A DNA stretch of 64,000 bases from CBDCGS01 sp965216915 (GCA_965216915.1 CBDCGS010000010.1:186001-250000); one strand, 5' to 3'; shown: positions 8,793-20,513, numbered from the stretch's first letter. The notes: generated from the letters alone by a model not told the origin. Program-made: numbers and translations.

Positions 8793-8899
8793 TAGAGCAA
8801 ATCCCGAGCAGGTGGAATCACCTGCGACGACGCATTTGCGTCAATTTCAATCAGATAGAGCATTCGCGTGAGCATAGGCGAGCGTGGCATGCGCTATTG
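8793..8899. repeat. REP-like interspersed palindromic repeat, copy 1
   Basis: The element contains the perfect inverted pair CAGGTG-GAAT-CACCTG, then GCATTTGCGTCAAT, then an imperfect palindrome beginning AGAGCATTCGCG. The second part aligns without large gaps to 32831-32899 (roughly 70 percent identical by eye). Similar families occur in intergenic DNA of Alphaproteobacteria. This copy lies between two convergent genes and overlaps the 3' end of the caspase gene by a few bases. Confidence 0.6.
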
Positions 8900-10747
8900 C
8901 GGCACGAACACGAAGTCGCCGCCTTCGTGGCCGGCGAGGCGGACGTCGGAATATTGCGGGGTCTGGTTGGCGTTGAGCACGACGCGCTGGCGCACCGGCT
9001 CGAACAGGCCCTGGGCCTCGATCACCTCGGTGTTCTCGCGCAGCACGTCGAGCAGCGCGGCGGCGAACACCGAATGGCCGCCGGCGCCACCGTCGGCGAC
9101 GGGCTCGAGACTGCCCGAGGCGAACACCGTGCGCGAGCGCTTGCCGATGAGGCGCTCGAGCCAGGCGTGCCGCTCCTCCCAGGTTTCCAGGCGCGCCGGC
9201 GCCTGGCGGGTGAGCGTGCCCGAGTAGCATGAATCGGCGACCACGAGCACGTGGCGGGCGGGGAAGGCCTTGAGCATGTTGGTGATGTCGTCGTTGGCCA
9301 CCCAGTTCGCCGGATTGTCCGGGTCGGCGTCGATCGGCAGCCAGTAGCCGCGCTCGGTCACGGGATCGATCACGCCGTGCCCCGCATAGTAGATCAGCAG
9401 GTTGTCCTCGTAGGTGAGGGTCGCGCGCAGATTGCTCATCGCGCTGATGATGTCGTAGCGCGTGGCGTTCTCGAGCAGATCGACCGTGAAGCCATAGCGT
9501 GTGCTGAGCGTCTCGGCGATTGCCTCGGCGTCGGCCACGGCGGTGCGCAGCGCCGGCATGCCCGAATAGGCGTTGTTGCCGATGACCAGCGCGTGGTAGC
9601 GGCCGAACTCGAGGGCGAGCGAGACCCGCTTGACGGTGACGATGGCGGCGCCGCGGTTGCCCCATTCGTCGAGCGCGACGACCTCGAAGTCGCTGGTGCC
9701 CTCCGGCACGCCGCGCTGCACGCGGAACGTGCCGCCCGCGCCAAGCGGCACGATGCGATCGTTGATCCGGAGCTCGACCACCGTGGACTCATCCACGATC
9801 CGGCCTTCGAGCGTGATCACCGCCTCGTCGGTCTCGATTTCGGCCGGCAGCTGGATCCGCGGCGGGCGCGAATCATCGCCGGTGCTCGGCGCCGCGGGCG
9901 GCGCGCCGTCGGTATCGACGTTCGCGACGGCGGTCTCGGCCGGCGCGTCCTTTCGGCTGACGCGGACGCGGCGCAAGGCCTGGTTGCCCCATTCGTCGAG
10001 CGCGGTCACGGTCAGCTCGCTTTCGCCGACCGGCACCCCGCGATGAATGCGGAAGGTACCGTCGCTCGCAACCGCCACCGGCCGGCCGTCGACATGCACC
10101 TCGACGATCCGCGAGGCATCGGAGACCGCGCCGATCAGCTCGACGGTCGGGCCGTCGGTGGTCAGCTGGCCGGGCAGCGCCAGCGCCGGCGGGATTGTGT
10201 CTCTGGGCGCGCGCACGGTCGGCGCGGTCGTGCCATTGCCTGATGCGGAGGAGCCTGATGCGGCGGCGTCCGGCGCCGGTTCCGGCGGGGGTGGCTCGAC
10301 CGCAGCGACGACCGGCTCGGACGCCGGATCATCGAGACGCCTGACCGTCCAGCGCCCCTTGCAGTTGCGGTAGTTGCTCTGCCAGCGGCCGCCGCCTTCC
10401 GAAAGATCTCCCTGGACACGGATCTCGTAGGCTCCGCCGGCCTGCGCACGGACGTCGCCATCGCTCTGGTCGACGCGTCCCTGGAAACGGTAGGACCCGT
10501 TGCCGCGGCCGCCCGTGCCCGAAACGCGCCAGTCACCGGTTAGGCGATCGCCCTTGACCATGATGTAGATCTTCGCGCGCAACGCGCAGCGTGGCGACTC
10601 TGCTTTGCCGATCCAACGGCCGTCATACTCACCCGCCGCGAACGCGGGCGTCGCGAGCGCCGATGCCAGCGCCAAGGCGCCGATGGCCAGCGTCACGCGG
10701 CGGATCACGTGTCTCGGCGTGGCAATCATTCGAGCTCGCTCGTGCAT
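8894..10747 (-). CDS. Secreted orthocaspase (peptidase C14) with two Ig-like domains
   Basis: The 617-residue product has a signal peptide (cleavage near AFAA, residue 38), an N-terminal domain with paired cysteines (54 and 129), a Pro/Ala/Ser-rich linker at 140-185, two Ig-like repeats (about 186-265 and 300-373), each ending in an ALDEWGNxA motif, and a caspase domain at 383-617. The catalytic dyad is His457 (YYAGHG) and Cys507 (ADSCYSG). Bacterial orthocaspases cleave after Arg or Lys; the target here is unknown and export suggests periplasmic action. The ATG at 10747 or the in-frame ATG at 10729 could both serve. It is the last of three leftward genes with the FecR-like and Sel1-nuclease genes. 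Confidence 0.88.
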   Translation of the reverse strand: MHERARMIATPRHVIRRVTLAIGALALASALATPAFAAGEYDGRWIGKAESPRCALRAKIYIMVKGDRLTGDWRVSGTGGRGNGSYRFQGRVDQSDGDVRAQAGGAYEIRVQGDLSEGGGRWQSNYRNCKGRWTVRRLDDPASEPVVAAVEPPPPEPAPDAAASGSSASGNGTTAPTVRAPRDTIPPALALPGQLTTDGPTVELIGAVSDASRIVEVHVDGRPVAVASDGTFRIHRGVPVGESELTVTALDEWGNQALRRVRVSRKDAPAETAVANVDTDGAPPAAPSTGDDSRPPRIQLPAEIETDEAVITLEGRIVDESTVVELRINDRIVPLGAGGTFRVQRGVPEGTSDFEVVALDEWGNRGAAIVTVKRVSLALEFGRYHALVIGNNAYSGMPALRTAVADAEAIAETLSTRYGFTVDLLENATRYDIISAMSNLRATLTYEDNLLIYYAGHGVIDPVTERGYWLPIDADPDNPANWVANDDITNMLKAFPARHVLVVADSCYSGTLTRQAPARLETWEERHAWLERLIGKRSRTVFASGSLEPVADGGAGGHSVFAAALLDVLRENTEVIEAQGLFEPVRQRVVLNANQTPQYSDVRLAGHEGGDFVFVPQ

Positions 10748-10898
10748 TTTAGGCCAAGCATAGGACCCACGGCAGCCCTATGCACGTCCTGCGCCGGATC
10801 GACCCCGGCGGCGTCAACAGTGCCACGACATCTCTGAACGATTTGCGACGGCTGTCACGCCGCGGTTCACCAGACGTGCTCTTGCGGTGGCGTCTCGG

Positions 10899-11588
10899 TT
10901 ACATCGGGACGAGGCGGCTCAGCAGCGGCTGGTCGCCCGGGCGCGAATATTTGTCGACGCGAAAGACGATCTCGCTCCTGCCTGCCATCGCGTGATAAAG
11001 TCCGCCACGCTTCAACCCACGAGTGTCTTTGTCGAGCTCCGCGCGGCCCGCGGCGAGGGGCAGCCGCACGGGCGGGTCCGGCCGGTCCAGGCGCGTGACG
11101 ACGACGACCTCGGCCTCGCCCGCCACGCGGAACAACGGATGCGTGGCGTAGATCGTGAGCGCGACCTCCGGCAGGCCGCCCGAGGCCGGCGGCGGCCGGC
11201 GCAGCACCAGCACGCCGCTCTCGGCGGCCTGCGCATCGGTCAGCTGGAGATGGCCGGCATCGCATTGCACGAGCGCGCTTTCGAGCGTGCCGCCGACCAC
11301 AGTGCTCTTCTCGTCGCCGATCGTGGTGACCCCGCCGGTGATCTCCTCGCGCCGGCACGATGCGAAATAGCTCACCACCATGCTGGCGTCCGCCGCGAGC
11401 GCGATTTCTTGGCCTGGAACGAGATAGTCGAAGAGTTCCACGGAGGCGTCGTCGACGGAAATATCCTCGACGATGGCGACCGGCTCGTTGGCCGCGGCCG
11501 TGCTCGCTACGCCCACCACCAACACGCAAAGCGCGCCGCCGGCGAACCCTCTCGCGGATGTTCCCCAACGATGCAGCCACCCAACCAT
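10899..11588 (-). CDS. Secreted FecR-like hypothetical protein
   Basis: The 229-residue product has a signal peptide (cleavage near STAAA, residue 35) and one domain. The segment LVPGQEIALAADASMVVSYF followed by CRREEITGG resembles the FecR-like fold seen in secreted proteins of GC-rich Proteobacteria, which typically read as a glycine-turn beta structure. A short pair of C-terminal strands ends the protein. The start at 11588 gives the natural signal peptide; longer in-frame extensions lack one. The gene lies 151 bp upstream of the orthocaspase gene and 53 bp downstream of the Sel1-nuclease gene on the same strand. A scaffold or regulator role next to the caspase is an inference. Confidence 0.6.
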   Translation of the reverse strand: MVGWLHRWGTSARGFAGGALCVLVVGVASTAAANEPVAIVEDISVDDASVELFDYLVPGQEIALAADASMVVSYFASCRREEITGGVTTIGDEKSTVVGGTLESALVQCDAGHLQLTDAQAAESGVLVLRRPPPASGGLPEVALTIYATHPLFRVAGEAEVVVVTRLDRPDPPVRLPLAAGRAELDKDTRGLKRGGLYHAMAGRSEIVFRVDKYSRPGDQPLLSRLVPM

Positions 11589-11641
11589 GCCGCGACCATG
11601 CCATGGATGGTGTCGGGCGCCAAGCGCCCAGCAAAGCGTGC

Positions 11642-12490
11642 TTAATCCGGCCGCCACATGCCCCGGCGGGCCTCTCGTGCGTCCCGCTCCAGGGCCTCGT
11701 AGCGCGCCATTTGGGTGAGATCGGCGCGCGCCCAGCCGGTGTAGACCATCCCCTCGGAGAGGTCGTAGCCGTCGGCCTGGCAGGCGGCGCGGGGCACGCC
11801 GTCGGCGGCCACCGAGGCGCGGCGCTCGCATGTGACGGTCGCGCCGGCCGTGAGATCCTTGAGCCCGGCCGACGAGATCAGCCCGCAGTCGCGCTCGGCG
11901 CCGCGCAGGCGGCAGCGCGCGCCGAGCGCCGGGGCCGCGATGCCCTCCAGGCGGAGCCGATGGCCGGCCAGCTCGAGGGTCTGCCCGTCGATCACGGCGG
12001 CCGTCCCCGAAAGCGTGGTGGCCGGCGCGGAAAGGCGCGCGATCAGCTTGGAGGCCCGCGCGCGTTCGGCTTGGCTGAGGTCGGCCCGCCAGGCCGCCCG
12101 CCGCGCGGTGGCCCAGCGGTGCCCCTGCGCGGCCGCGAGGCTGAGCCAGGCGAAGGCGACGGCGCGATCCGCCGGCACGCCGTCGCCTGCGCGATAGAGC
12201 GCCGCGAGGTTCGCCTGCGCCACCGCATCGCCTTGCTCGGCGGCGCGCGCGTACCAGTTGGCCGCGCGCGCGAGATCGCGCGTCACCCCCTCGCCATAGT
12301 GATAGAGCCCGGCGAGGGCGACCTGCGCGGCGGGATCGCCCGCCATTGCGGCGTCCCGAAAGGCTGCCCGCGCGGTTTCCAGATCGCCGCCGTCATAGGC
12401 TTCGACGCCGGTCGCGAAATCGGCATTCGCGGGGTGCGGCGCCGCCATCACGGCAACCGCGAGCAGGATCAGGAGCAAACCAGCACGCAT
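11642..12490 (-). CDS. Secreted Sel1-repeat protein with SNase-like C-terminal domain
   Basis: The 282-residue product has a signal peptide (cleavage near ANA, residue 23). Three Sel1-type tetratricopeptide-like repeats follow at about 28-130, with units such as AAQVALAGLYHYGEGV and AVAQANLAALYRAGDGV. A C-terminal domain (about 165-282) with ITLE-like and LRLEGIAAP strands matches the staphylococcal nuclease (thermonuclease) fold and closes with ARRGMW. Catalytic Arg/Glu residues of true nucleases are not clearly all present, so the domain may only bind. The start ATG at 12490 is convincing. It is the first gene of the leftward group that ends in the orthocaspase. Confidence 0.7.
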   Translation of the reverse strand: MRAGLLLILLAVAVMAAPHPANADFATGVEAYDGGDLETARAAFRDAAMAGDPAAQVALAGLYHYGEGVTRDLARAANWYARAAEQGDAVAQANLAALYRAGDGVPADRAVAFAWLSLAAAQGHRWATARRAAWRADLSQAERARASKLIARLSAPATTLSGTAAVIDGQTLELAGHRLRLEGIAAPALGARCRLRGAERDCGLISSAGLKDLTAGATVTCERRASVAADGVPRAACQADGYDLSEGMVYTGWARADLTQMARYEALERDAREARRGMWRPD

Positions 12491-12567
12491 GCGGAAATTC
12501 TATCGGCTGATGCTGTCCGGGCGTGTTCAAATCCGCGAGATCCGGTGTGAACGTTGGAGGATTTGTG

Positions 12568-13041
12568 ATGAAGCTCGAAGGCTCGTGCTACTGCGGGGCG
12601 GTACATTTTTCGGTGCAGGCGCCGTCACCCTATCCCTACATGTACTGCTACTGCACCGTTTGCCGAAAGACCGCGGGCGCGACGGGCGCGGCCATCAACC
12701 TCGGCGCCGACGCGGCGTCGCTCGCGGTGACGGGCGAGGACCATCTGCAGATTTTCCGCGCCACGCTCGACGGTGCGGAGAGCTCGCTCAGGCGTCACTT
12801 CTGCGGCACCTGCGGGAGCGCGCTTTGGTGCTGGGATTCGCGGTGGCCGGACTACGTTCACCCGTTCGCCTCGGCGATCGACACGCCGCTGCCGACGGCG
12901 CCGGAACGCTGTCACATCATGCTCGACTTCGCGCCGAGCTGGGTTCCCGTGCCGAGCGGTGACCATGACCCGCATTTCGCCGGCTACCCGGATCAATCGC
13001 TCGAGGAATGGCACCGCGCGCGCGGCCTCTATTCCGAGTAG
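12568..13041 (+). CDS. GFA-family zinc-binding protein
   Basis: The 157-residue product is a member of the glutathione-dependent formaldehyde-activating (GFA) family. It shows the zinc cysteines in CYCGAV (near residue 7-9), CYCTVCRK (about 28-34) and CGTCGSALW (about 79-83). The family contains the S-hydroxymethylglutathione synthase and many proteins of unknown reaction, so formaldehyde chemistry should not be assumed. The ATG at 12568 has TGGAGG 8 nt upstream; an upstream ATG at 12523 is in frame but less well placed. It stands alone, divergent from the Sel1-nuclease gene. Confidence 0.82.
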   Translation: MKLEGSCYCGAVHFSVQAPSPYPYMYCYCTVCRKTAGATGAAINLGADAASLAVTGEDHLQIFRATLDGAESSLRRHFCGTCGSALWCWDSRWPDYVHPFASAIDTPLPTAPERCHIMLDFAPSWVPVPSGDHDPHFAGYPDQSLEEWHRARGLYSE

Positions 13042-13068
13042 GCGGTATTCGCGTCGGGCAGGGCGCGC

Positions 13069-13569
13069 CTATTCCAGAATGATCTGGTGGCTGAAGTTTT
13101 CGCCGTCGGAGACGGTGATTTGTGCGAAGCCGAAGAGCTTCGCGAGATCGAAGAAGGTGAAGAAGTCGTCGACCCCGAACTCGGTGAAAAGCTGCGAGGC
13201 GCGCGCGACGGAGGTGAGCATCGCGAGCACCGCGCGGGCGCGGTAGATCGTGCTCATGCTGCCCGGCCGTAGGCCCACGATGATGAGCTTCTCGGCCTCG
13301 GCCCCTTTCGCAAACAATACAAACTCCGGCGGGTGGGGTTTGCCCAGCATCTGCTGGGTGAGCGTCACCACGAACTGAATCCGCGCCTTGCGGTTCGCCT
13401 CGGCGAGGGTCACGGCGCGGGCGGTGTAGGTCTCGGTGGATGCGCTGGGCGGGTAGTAATAGCCCGCGTGCCGGTCGGCAGCCTGCGTCGACCCGCTACT
13501 GGCCACGACCAAGAGCGCGACCATCGCCAGAGCCGTGAGCGCGTGTTTCCAACCGATGCCGATGAGCAC
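13069..13569 (-). CDS. Secreted hypothetical protein
   Basis: The 166-residue product has a signal peptide (hydrophobic ALTALAMVALLVVASS, cleavage near TQAA, residue 31) and a single alpha/beta domain. One stretch, ARAVTLAEANRKARIQFVVTL, suggests an amphipathic helix, and FFTFFDLAKLFGF is unusually Phe-rich. I do not recognise a family. The start is GTG at 13569 with GGGAG 6 nt upstream; the nearby ATG at 13574 is out of frame, and a longer open frame to 14016 is antisense to the oxygenase gene. The gene lies 71 bp downstream of the TPR-oxygenase gene on the same strand. Confidence 0.55.
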   Translation of the reverse strand: MLIGIGWKHALTALAMVALLVVASSGSTQAADRHAGYYYPPSASTETYTARAVTLAEANRKARIQFVVTLTQQMLGKPHPPEFVLFAKGAEAEKLIIVGLRPGSMSTIYRARAVLAMLTSVARASQLFTEFGVDDFFTFFDLAKLFGFAQITVSDGENFSHQIILE

Positions 13570-13640
13570 GCCATTCTCCCGCAAGATCCGGCGCCCACTA
13601 TGGGCGCGGCCCGGCGCTTTGTCACGCCGGCGGGGGCCGC

Positions 13641-15422
13641 CTAGGCTTGCCGCGCGGCCCGATGCCCGAAGAGGAGCGTGATGTTGATGCGGCGGTTCTC
13701 GTATCCGGGCCTGAACTGGAAGCGATCCGTGCGATGGAGCAGGTTCGAGTTGAACAGCAGCGCACGGTTGGCCCGATGGGGCACCGTGACCGCGTCCCGC
13801 CCTTCCGCATCGAGAAACGCCGCAATGGCCGCCTGGTCCCTGTTGTAGCGATGAAAGTCCCAGTCCAGCGGGGCTTCGCGCGTGAACACCTCGAGGCCGC
13901 CCGAGTCCGGGTCCTCGTTCGCCTCGTCCGGCGCGATCCAGAAGTTGAGGTTGACCGCCGCGCAATCGGCGTGCGTTTCGATGCCGCCCAGGGTCTGGTC
14001 GTACTTGTACGCCCACATTTCGATCAGCGGATGATCGCCGAGCACAGTCGGCAGCGCTGCGCGCAGCTCGTGCGCGATCTGCAGCATGAGGTCGCAGGCG
14101 AAGCCTTCCTTGAGGTAGGCGCCGAGATAGCCCGGCTTGATGTCGTGCCAGATCGTCGCGCTCCAGCAGAAACGCCGCAGGGCATCGAGCGCCGGCGCGC
14201 TGAGCAAGCCGTCGATCATGGTGAGCTGAGGTCGCGCGGCGAAATAGGCGGCTTCGATCGCTGCGGGATCAAGGTCGGGCGAGAGGGCGCCGCCGGGCAG
14301 CGCCGGACAGTCCGGGAGGTGATACGGCATGGCGTTGTCCAGGCCGAGCTGGGTCAGCTGCGCTGGCGTGAGCGGGACCGCGCTGTCGTCGCGAAGCTCG
14401 GCGGGAAGCGCGCTCATGGCACGGGCGAGCCGCGCGTCGCCCGCCGCGGCGCGCTGCGCCATGACGATGCGGTTCCGCTTGAGGTAGTTGAGCTGCTCGC
14501 GGTCGTGCCGCAGCTTGAACGGCGCGGTCGATCGCGCCGGTTCGCGAAACAGCGCGGTCGCGCGCGCCAGGTTGCTCCGCGCCGCGTCGAGGTCGCCCTC
14601 CGCGAGCGCGACGAGCCCCATCTTGACGTGACCCTCGGCGAGGTCGGGGTCGAGGGCAAGCGCGTGCTCGAAGCACGCCTTTGCCTCGGCGAGGTCCGCC
14701 GCGCCGAACAGGGCCCAGCCGAGCCCGAGATGGATCGTTGCGACATCGGGCGACAGGGTGAGCGCCTCGCGATAGCGCGCGATCGCCTCATCGCGCTCAC
14801 CCAGCAGGAACAGCGCGAGCGCGAGGTTGGCGCGGGTCGGGCCCGAGCTGTCGTCGAGCGCGAGCGCCCGGCGGAAACACGCCTCGGCGTCGCGCATGCG
14901 GTCCAGCGCCTGGTAGGTGTTTCCTAGGCTGAGATGCAGTGCCGGCGCATCTTGGACATAGGTGAGGGCGGCTTCCAGCAGGGTCGCGGCCTCCTGGAGC
15001 CGGCCGGCTTGGCGCAGCAGCTTGGCGGCGCCGTCCTGGGCGGCGACATCTGTGGGATTGAGGGTGATCGCCTCGCGAAAGGCGGCGAGCGCCTCGGGCC
15101 GCCGTTTGAGGGCGACGAGCGCTTGCCCGCGCGTGGTGTGCCAGCCGCCGACGCCGGGCCGCGCCAGAATGGCGCGCTCGATCAGCGGAAGCGCGCCGAC
15201 CGGATCGCCGCCATGAAGGGTCGCGAGGCCGAGGAGCTGCAGGGCGTCCGGGTTCTTCGGCTCGGTCGAGAGCACCAGGCGATAGAGCGCGACCGCCTGC
15301 TCGAGGCGGCCGGCCCGGTGATGCTGAACGCCGAGCTGGAGCACCTCGACTGTGTTGTCCGGTGCTGCCGAGGGTGCGGCGTCGGCGCCGGGCGCCGGGC
15401 TTTGCGGTCTCGATTTCGCCAT
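13641..15422 (-). CDS. TPR-repeat 2-oxoglutarate/Fe(II) oxygenase-like protein
   Basis: The 593-residue product has about seven TPR repeats (residues 25-295) followed by a double-stranded beta-helix oxygenase domain (about 395-590). The iron ligands are visible as His484-x-Asp486 (THAD) and His563 (LLHRTD), with Arg577 as a candidate 2-oxoglutarate binder (NRRINITLLFG). TPR-prolyl-hydroxylase-like proteins of this build modify proteins or glycans recognised by the repeats. No signal peptide is present, so action in the cytoplasm is likely. It begins 67 bp downstream of uvrA on the same strand. The oxygenase family is well supported; the substrate is unknown. Confidence 0.82.
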   Translation of the reverse strand: MAKSRPQSPAPGADAAPSAAPDNTVEVLQLGVQHHRAGRLEQAVALYRLVLSTEPKNPDALQLLGLATLHGGDPVGALPLIERAILARPGVGGWHTTRGQALVALKRRPEALAAFREAITLNPTDVAAQDGAAKLLRQAGRLQEAATLLEAALTYVQDAPALHLSLGNTYQALDRMRDAEACFRRALALDDSSGPTRANLALALFLLGERDEAIARYREALTLSPDVATIHLGLGWALFGAADLAEAKACFEHALALDPDLAEGHVKMGLVALAEGDLDAARSNLARATALFREPARSTAPFKLRHDREQLNYLKRNRIVMAQRAAAGDARLARAMSALPAELRDDSAVPLTPAQLTQLGLDNAMPYHLPDCPALPGGALSPDLDPAAIEAAYFAARPQLTMIDGLLSAPALDALRRFCWSATIWHDIKPGYLGAYLKEGFACDLMLQIAHELRAALPTVLGDHPLIEMWAYKYDQTLGGIETHADCAAVNLNFWIAPDEANEDPDSGGLEVFTREAPLDWDFHRYNRDQAAIAAFLDAEGRDAVTVPHRANRALLFNSNLLHRTDRFQFRPGYENRRINITLLFGHRAARQA

Positions 15423-15489
15423 GCCGATCGGTTAGCACGGCGACGGTTGCGAAAGTCTGAAACGCCCCTACGTCTACGCCACCTTGCGC

Positions 15490-18366
<2,877 letters not shown>

Positions 18367-18435
18367 GACAAGCCCGCCGGGGAAAAGGAGGTGCCGACTA
18401 TAGGGCGTCGACCAAATGAAGGCGAGGGGGCTCGG

Positions 18436-19062
18436 TCAGCCTGTCGTGCGCGGCTTTGCCGCCCCGCGGCGACGCAGCCAAAGCTCGACGAGAACCAGGT
18501 TCGGCACCCACGAAAGCCACGCGACGATACGATAGGCATCGACGAATTCCAGACCCGCAGCGGTGAGGCTCACCAGCTCGATGCGGAGCGTGACGGCGGC
18601 AAAGGTCAACGCGAAGGCGCGGATCATCCAGGCCCGATGGCGCGCGACATCGCGGCGCCGGATCGCACGATAGCCTTGGCCCGCGCAGACCAGCCACGCC
18701 AGGGCGAGAAGACCGAAGCCGACGCCGCTGGGCGCGCCGCCGAAGGCCGTCGGCGCGAGCCCAAAGGCGCCGATGGTGCCCGCCGCGATCGCGATCAGGC
18801 TTGTGCGCCCCAGCCAACGATGCGCCACCGGCCAGCGCGCGCGAAGCCCGTCGGCCAATTGCGCCGGGCCGAGCAGAAGCGCCACCATTCCGCCGGCCGC
18901 GTGCAGCCGGATTGCCCAAAGCGCCTCGGCAAATGCCGCGCGCTGTTCGACGAAGCGCAGCTCGGCGGCGGGCTGGTAGAGATAGGACGCCGACATGGCG
19001 ACGACCGCAATCGCGAGCGCGCCGAGGGCGACGATCGTTGCAACAGGGCGCCAGCGTGCCAT
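18436..19062 (-). CDS. DUF2306 membrane protein
   Basis: The 208-residue product is hydrophobic, with about six membrane helices, and shows the DUF2306 pattern: LHAAGGMVALLLGPAQL, then AHRWLGRTSLIAI, and RRDVARHRAWMIRAFALTFAAV. The conserved His residues of RLHAAGG, AHRWLG and ARHRAWM are in membrane-flanking positions and resemble haem or metal ligands, but no function is established. It lies between uvrA and the flagellar-rod-like gene on the minus strand. Confidence 0.8.
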   Translation of the reverse strand: MARWRPVATIVALGALAIAVVAMSASYLYQPAAELRFVEQRAAFAEALWAIRLHAAGGMVALLLGPAQLADGLRARWPVAHRWLGRTSLIAIAAGTIGAFGLAPTAFGGAPSGVGFGLLALAWLVCAGQGYRAIRRRDVARHRAWMIRAFALTFAAVTLRIELVSLTAAGLEFVDAYRIVAWLSWVPNLVLVELWLRRRGAAKPRTTG

Positions 19063-19248
19063 GAGGTGGCCACGTCACCGGGGTTTGCCAGGCGCCGGGG
19101 CGGCGGTTCACCTCCCGATCGCGCCGCCGATCCTACACGACGGGCGCCGGCGTGATGAACCAGGCGCGGCGGCGCGCACGCGGCGCGGCATCGGCGCGAG
19201 CCGAGCTCGTCTCCTAGGCGGTCGCGTTTGGTACGCCGTCCGCGCCCA

Positions 19249-19653
19249 CTAGGCGTGGCCGTCGACCAGGCGGCCGAGCATCTCGTCAGCGGCTTCGAGC
19301 GCCCGGAGGCTCGATTTGAAAGCGTGTGAGGCGGTCATCGTCGCGATCATCTCATTGGACATCGAGACGTTCGCCCGCGGCACGACGGCTTTCTGTTTCG
19401 AATCCGGCCGGGGTTGCTCAAGGCTTTGCACCGACGGCGGGTCGACGCGGCGGACATGTGCCCGCGTGCCGCCCGTCGGCTCGGCAGTCTGCTCGACTCG
19501 AAGCGGATGAAACCCGGTGCGATCGACGGCGTTGTGCGCCGCGACCGAGCGCACGTTCGCGATGTTCGTCGCGCTTGCGCCGATCCGAGTTTCCGCGGCC
19601 CTTATCCCAGAGACCGATGTTGCCATAGCATCGAGCATAGTACCGCGTAGCAT
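19249..19653 (-). CDS. Orphan FlgC-like flagellar basal-body rod protein
   Basis: The 134-residue product looks like a flagellar rod protein reduced to its ends. The N-terminal helix has ATSVSGIRAAETRI followed by SATNIANVRS (normally SANNIANxNT), and the C-terminal helix has ANVSMSNEMIATMTASHAF, then LEAADEMLGRLVDG. These two helices form the coiled core of rod, hook and filament proteins. The middle is Arg/Pro-rich and low in order. It is isolated from other flagellar genes in the window, so it may be a duplicated fragment or a specialised rod-like protein. Possible starts are 19653, 19638 and 19626; no strong ribosome site decides between them. Confidence 0.65.
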   Translation of the reverse strand: MLRGTMLDAMATSVSGIRAAETRIGASATNIANVRSVAAHNAVDRTGFHPLRVEQTAEPTGGTRAHVRRVDPPSVQSLEQPRPDSKQKAVVPRANVSMSNEMIATMTASHAFKSSLRALEAADEMLGRLVDGHA

Positions 19654-19712
19654 ATGTGATAATGATTTCTTATTTCCTAATCAGGAATATTAAAATCCGT
19701 TTCTCAAATATC

Positions 19713-19727
19713 GTTCAAATTTAGAAC
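19713..19727. promoter_or_regulatory. Palindromic dyad upstream of ssb
   Basis: GTTC-AAATTTA-GAAC forms a perfect inverted repeat in a markedly AT-rich promoter region (19640-19760), between the rod-like gene and ssb. The usual alphaproteobacterial LexA box is a direct GTTC-N7-GTTC, so this inverted version does not match it exactly and may be another operator. Confidence 0.35.
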
Positions 19728-19869
19728 AAATATAGAGAAAATTTCGTTCATTGACCATGGTTCGCGCCGGGCCGCCTCGCGTGAGCAACGCCCACCATTT
19801 GCGGCCGCTGGTCAATTCGGATTTAATGCGCGCTGGCATCGGAAAACCATGGGGTGGGGCAGCAGAGCC

Positions 19870-20352
19870 ATGGCGGGGAGCGTCAACAAGGTCATCTTGG
19901 TCGGCAATCTCGGGCGCGACCCGGAAGTGCGCCAAATGCAGGACGGCAATCCGGTGGTCAATCTCTCGGTCGCGACGTCTGAGACCTGGCGCGACCGCGC
20001 ATCCGGCGAGCGGCGCGAGCGCACGGAGTGGCACCGCGTGGTCATCTTTAACGAGCGCCTCGCCGACGTGGCGCAGCGATTTCTCACCAAGGGCTCCAAG
20101 GTGTATTTGGAGGGCCAGCTGCAGACCCGCAAGTGGACCGACCAGCAGGGCCAGGAGCGCTATACCACCGAGGTCGTATTGGGCCGCTTCCGGGGCGAGC
20201 TGACGATGCTCGACAGCCGCGGCGGCGATCAGGGCGAGCGGCGCGACTTCGGCGGCGGCGGTCCTGGTGGCGGCGGCGGTGGCGGCGGCGAGCCGGGCGG
20301 CTCCGGCTCGGGCGGGCGCACGGCCGATTTGGACGACGATATCCCCTTCTAG
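19870..20352 (+). CDS. ssb: Single-stranded DNA-binding protein
   Basis: The 160-residue product has the SSB OB-fold at residues 1-110 (MAGSVNKVILVGNLGRDPEV, then WHRVVIFNERLADVAQRFL), a Gly-rich flexible linker and the acidic tail DLDDDIPF that recruits repair and replication proteins. It coats single-stranded DNA as a tetramer. The ATG at 19870 gives the canonical N-terminus; an ATG at 19849 adds seven atypical residues. ssb heads the block with gyrA, coaD, queA and tgt, the conserved alphaproteobacterial order. Confidence 0.97.
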   Translation: MAGSVNKVILVGNLGRDPEVRQMQDGNPVVNLSVATSETWRDRASGERRERTEWHRVVIFNERLADVAQRFLTKGSKVYLEGQLQTRKWTDQQGQERYTTEVVLGRFRGELTMLDSRGGDQGERRDFGGGGPGGGGGGGGEPGGSGSGGRTADLDDDIPF

Positions 20353-20513
20353 GAGCGGATGAATCGCGCGCGGCTGCGTGTTCGTCGCCATTGTTCCCAC
20401 GCGCAAAAGCGCGTATTCTAGTCGCGTCGTAACTGAGCCGCGCAGCCGCTTGCTGCGACCCGCTTTTTCGCAAAGTTTGGTTCCAGCCAATCCCGCCCTC
20501 TACGCCGACATCA

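Noticed and set aside
19713..19727. Standard LexA box
   Set aside because: The alphaproteobacterial consensus is a direct repeat GTTC-N7-GTTC; this site is inverted, so I list it only as an unidentified dyad.
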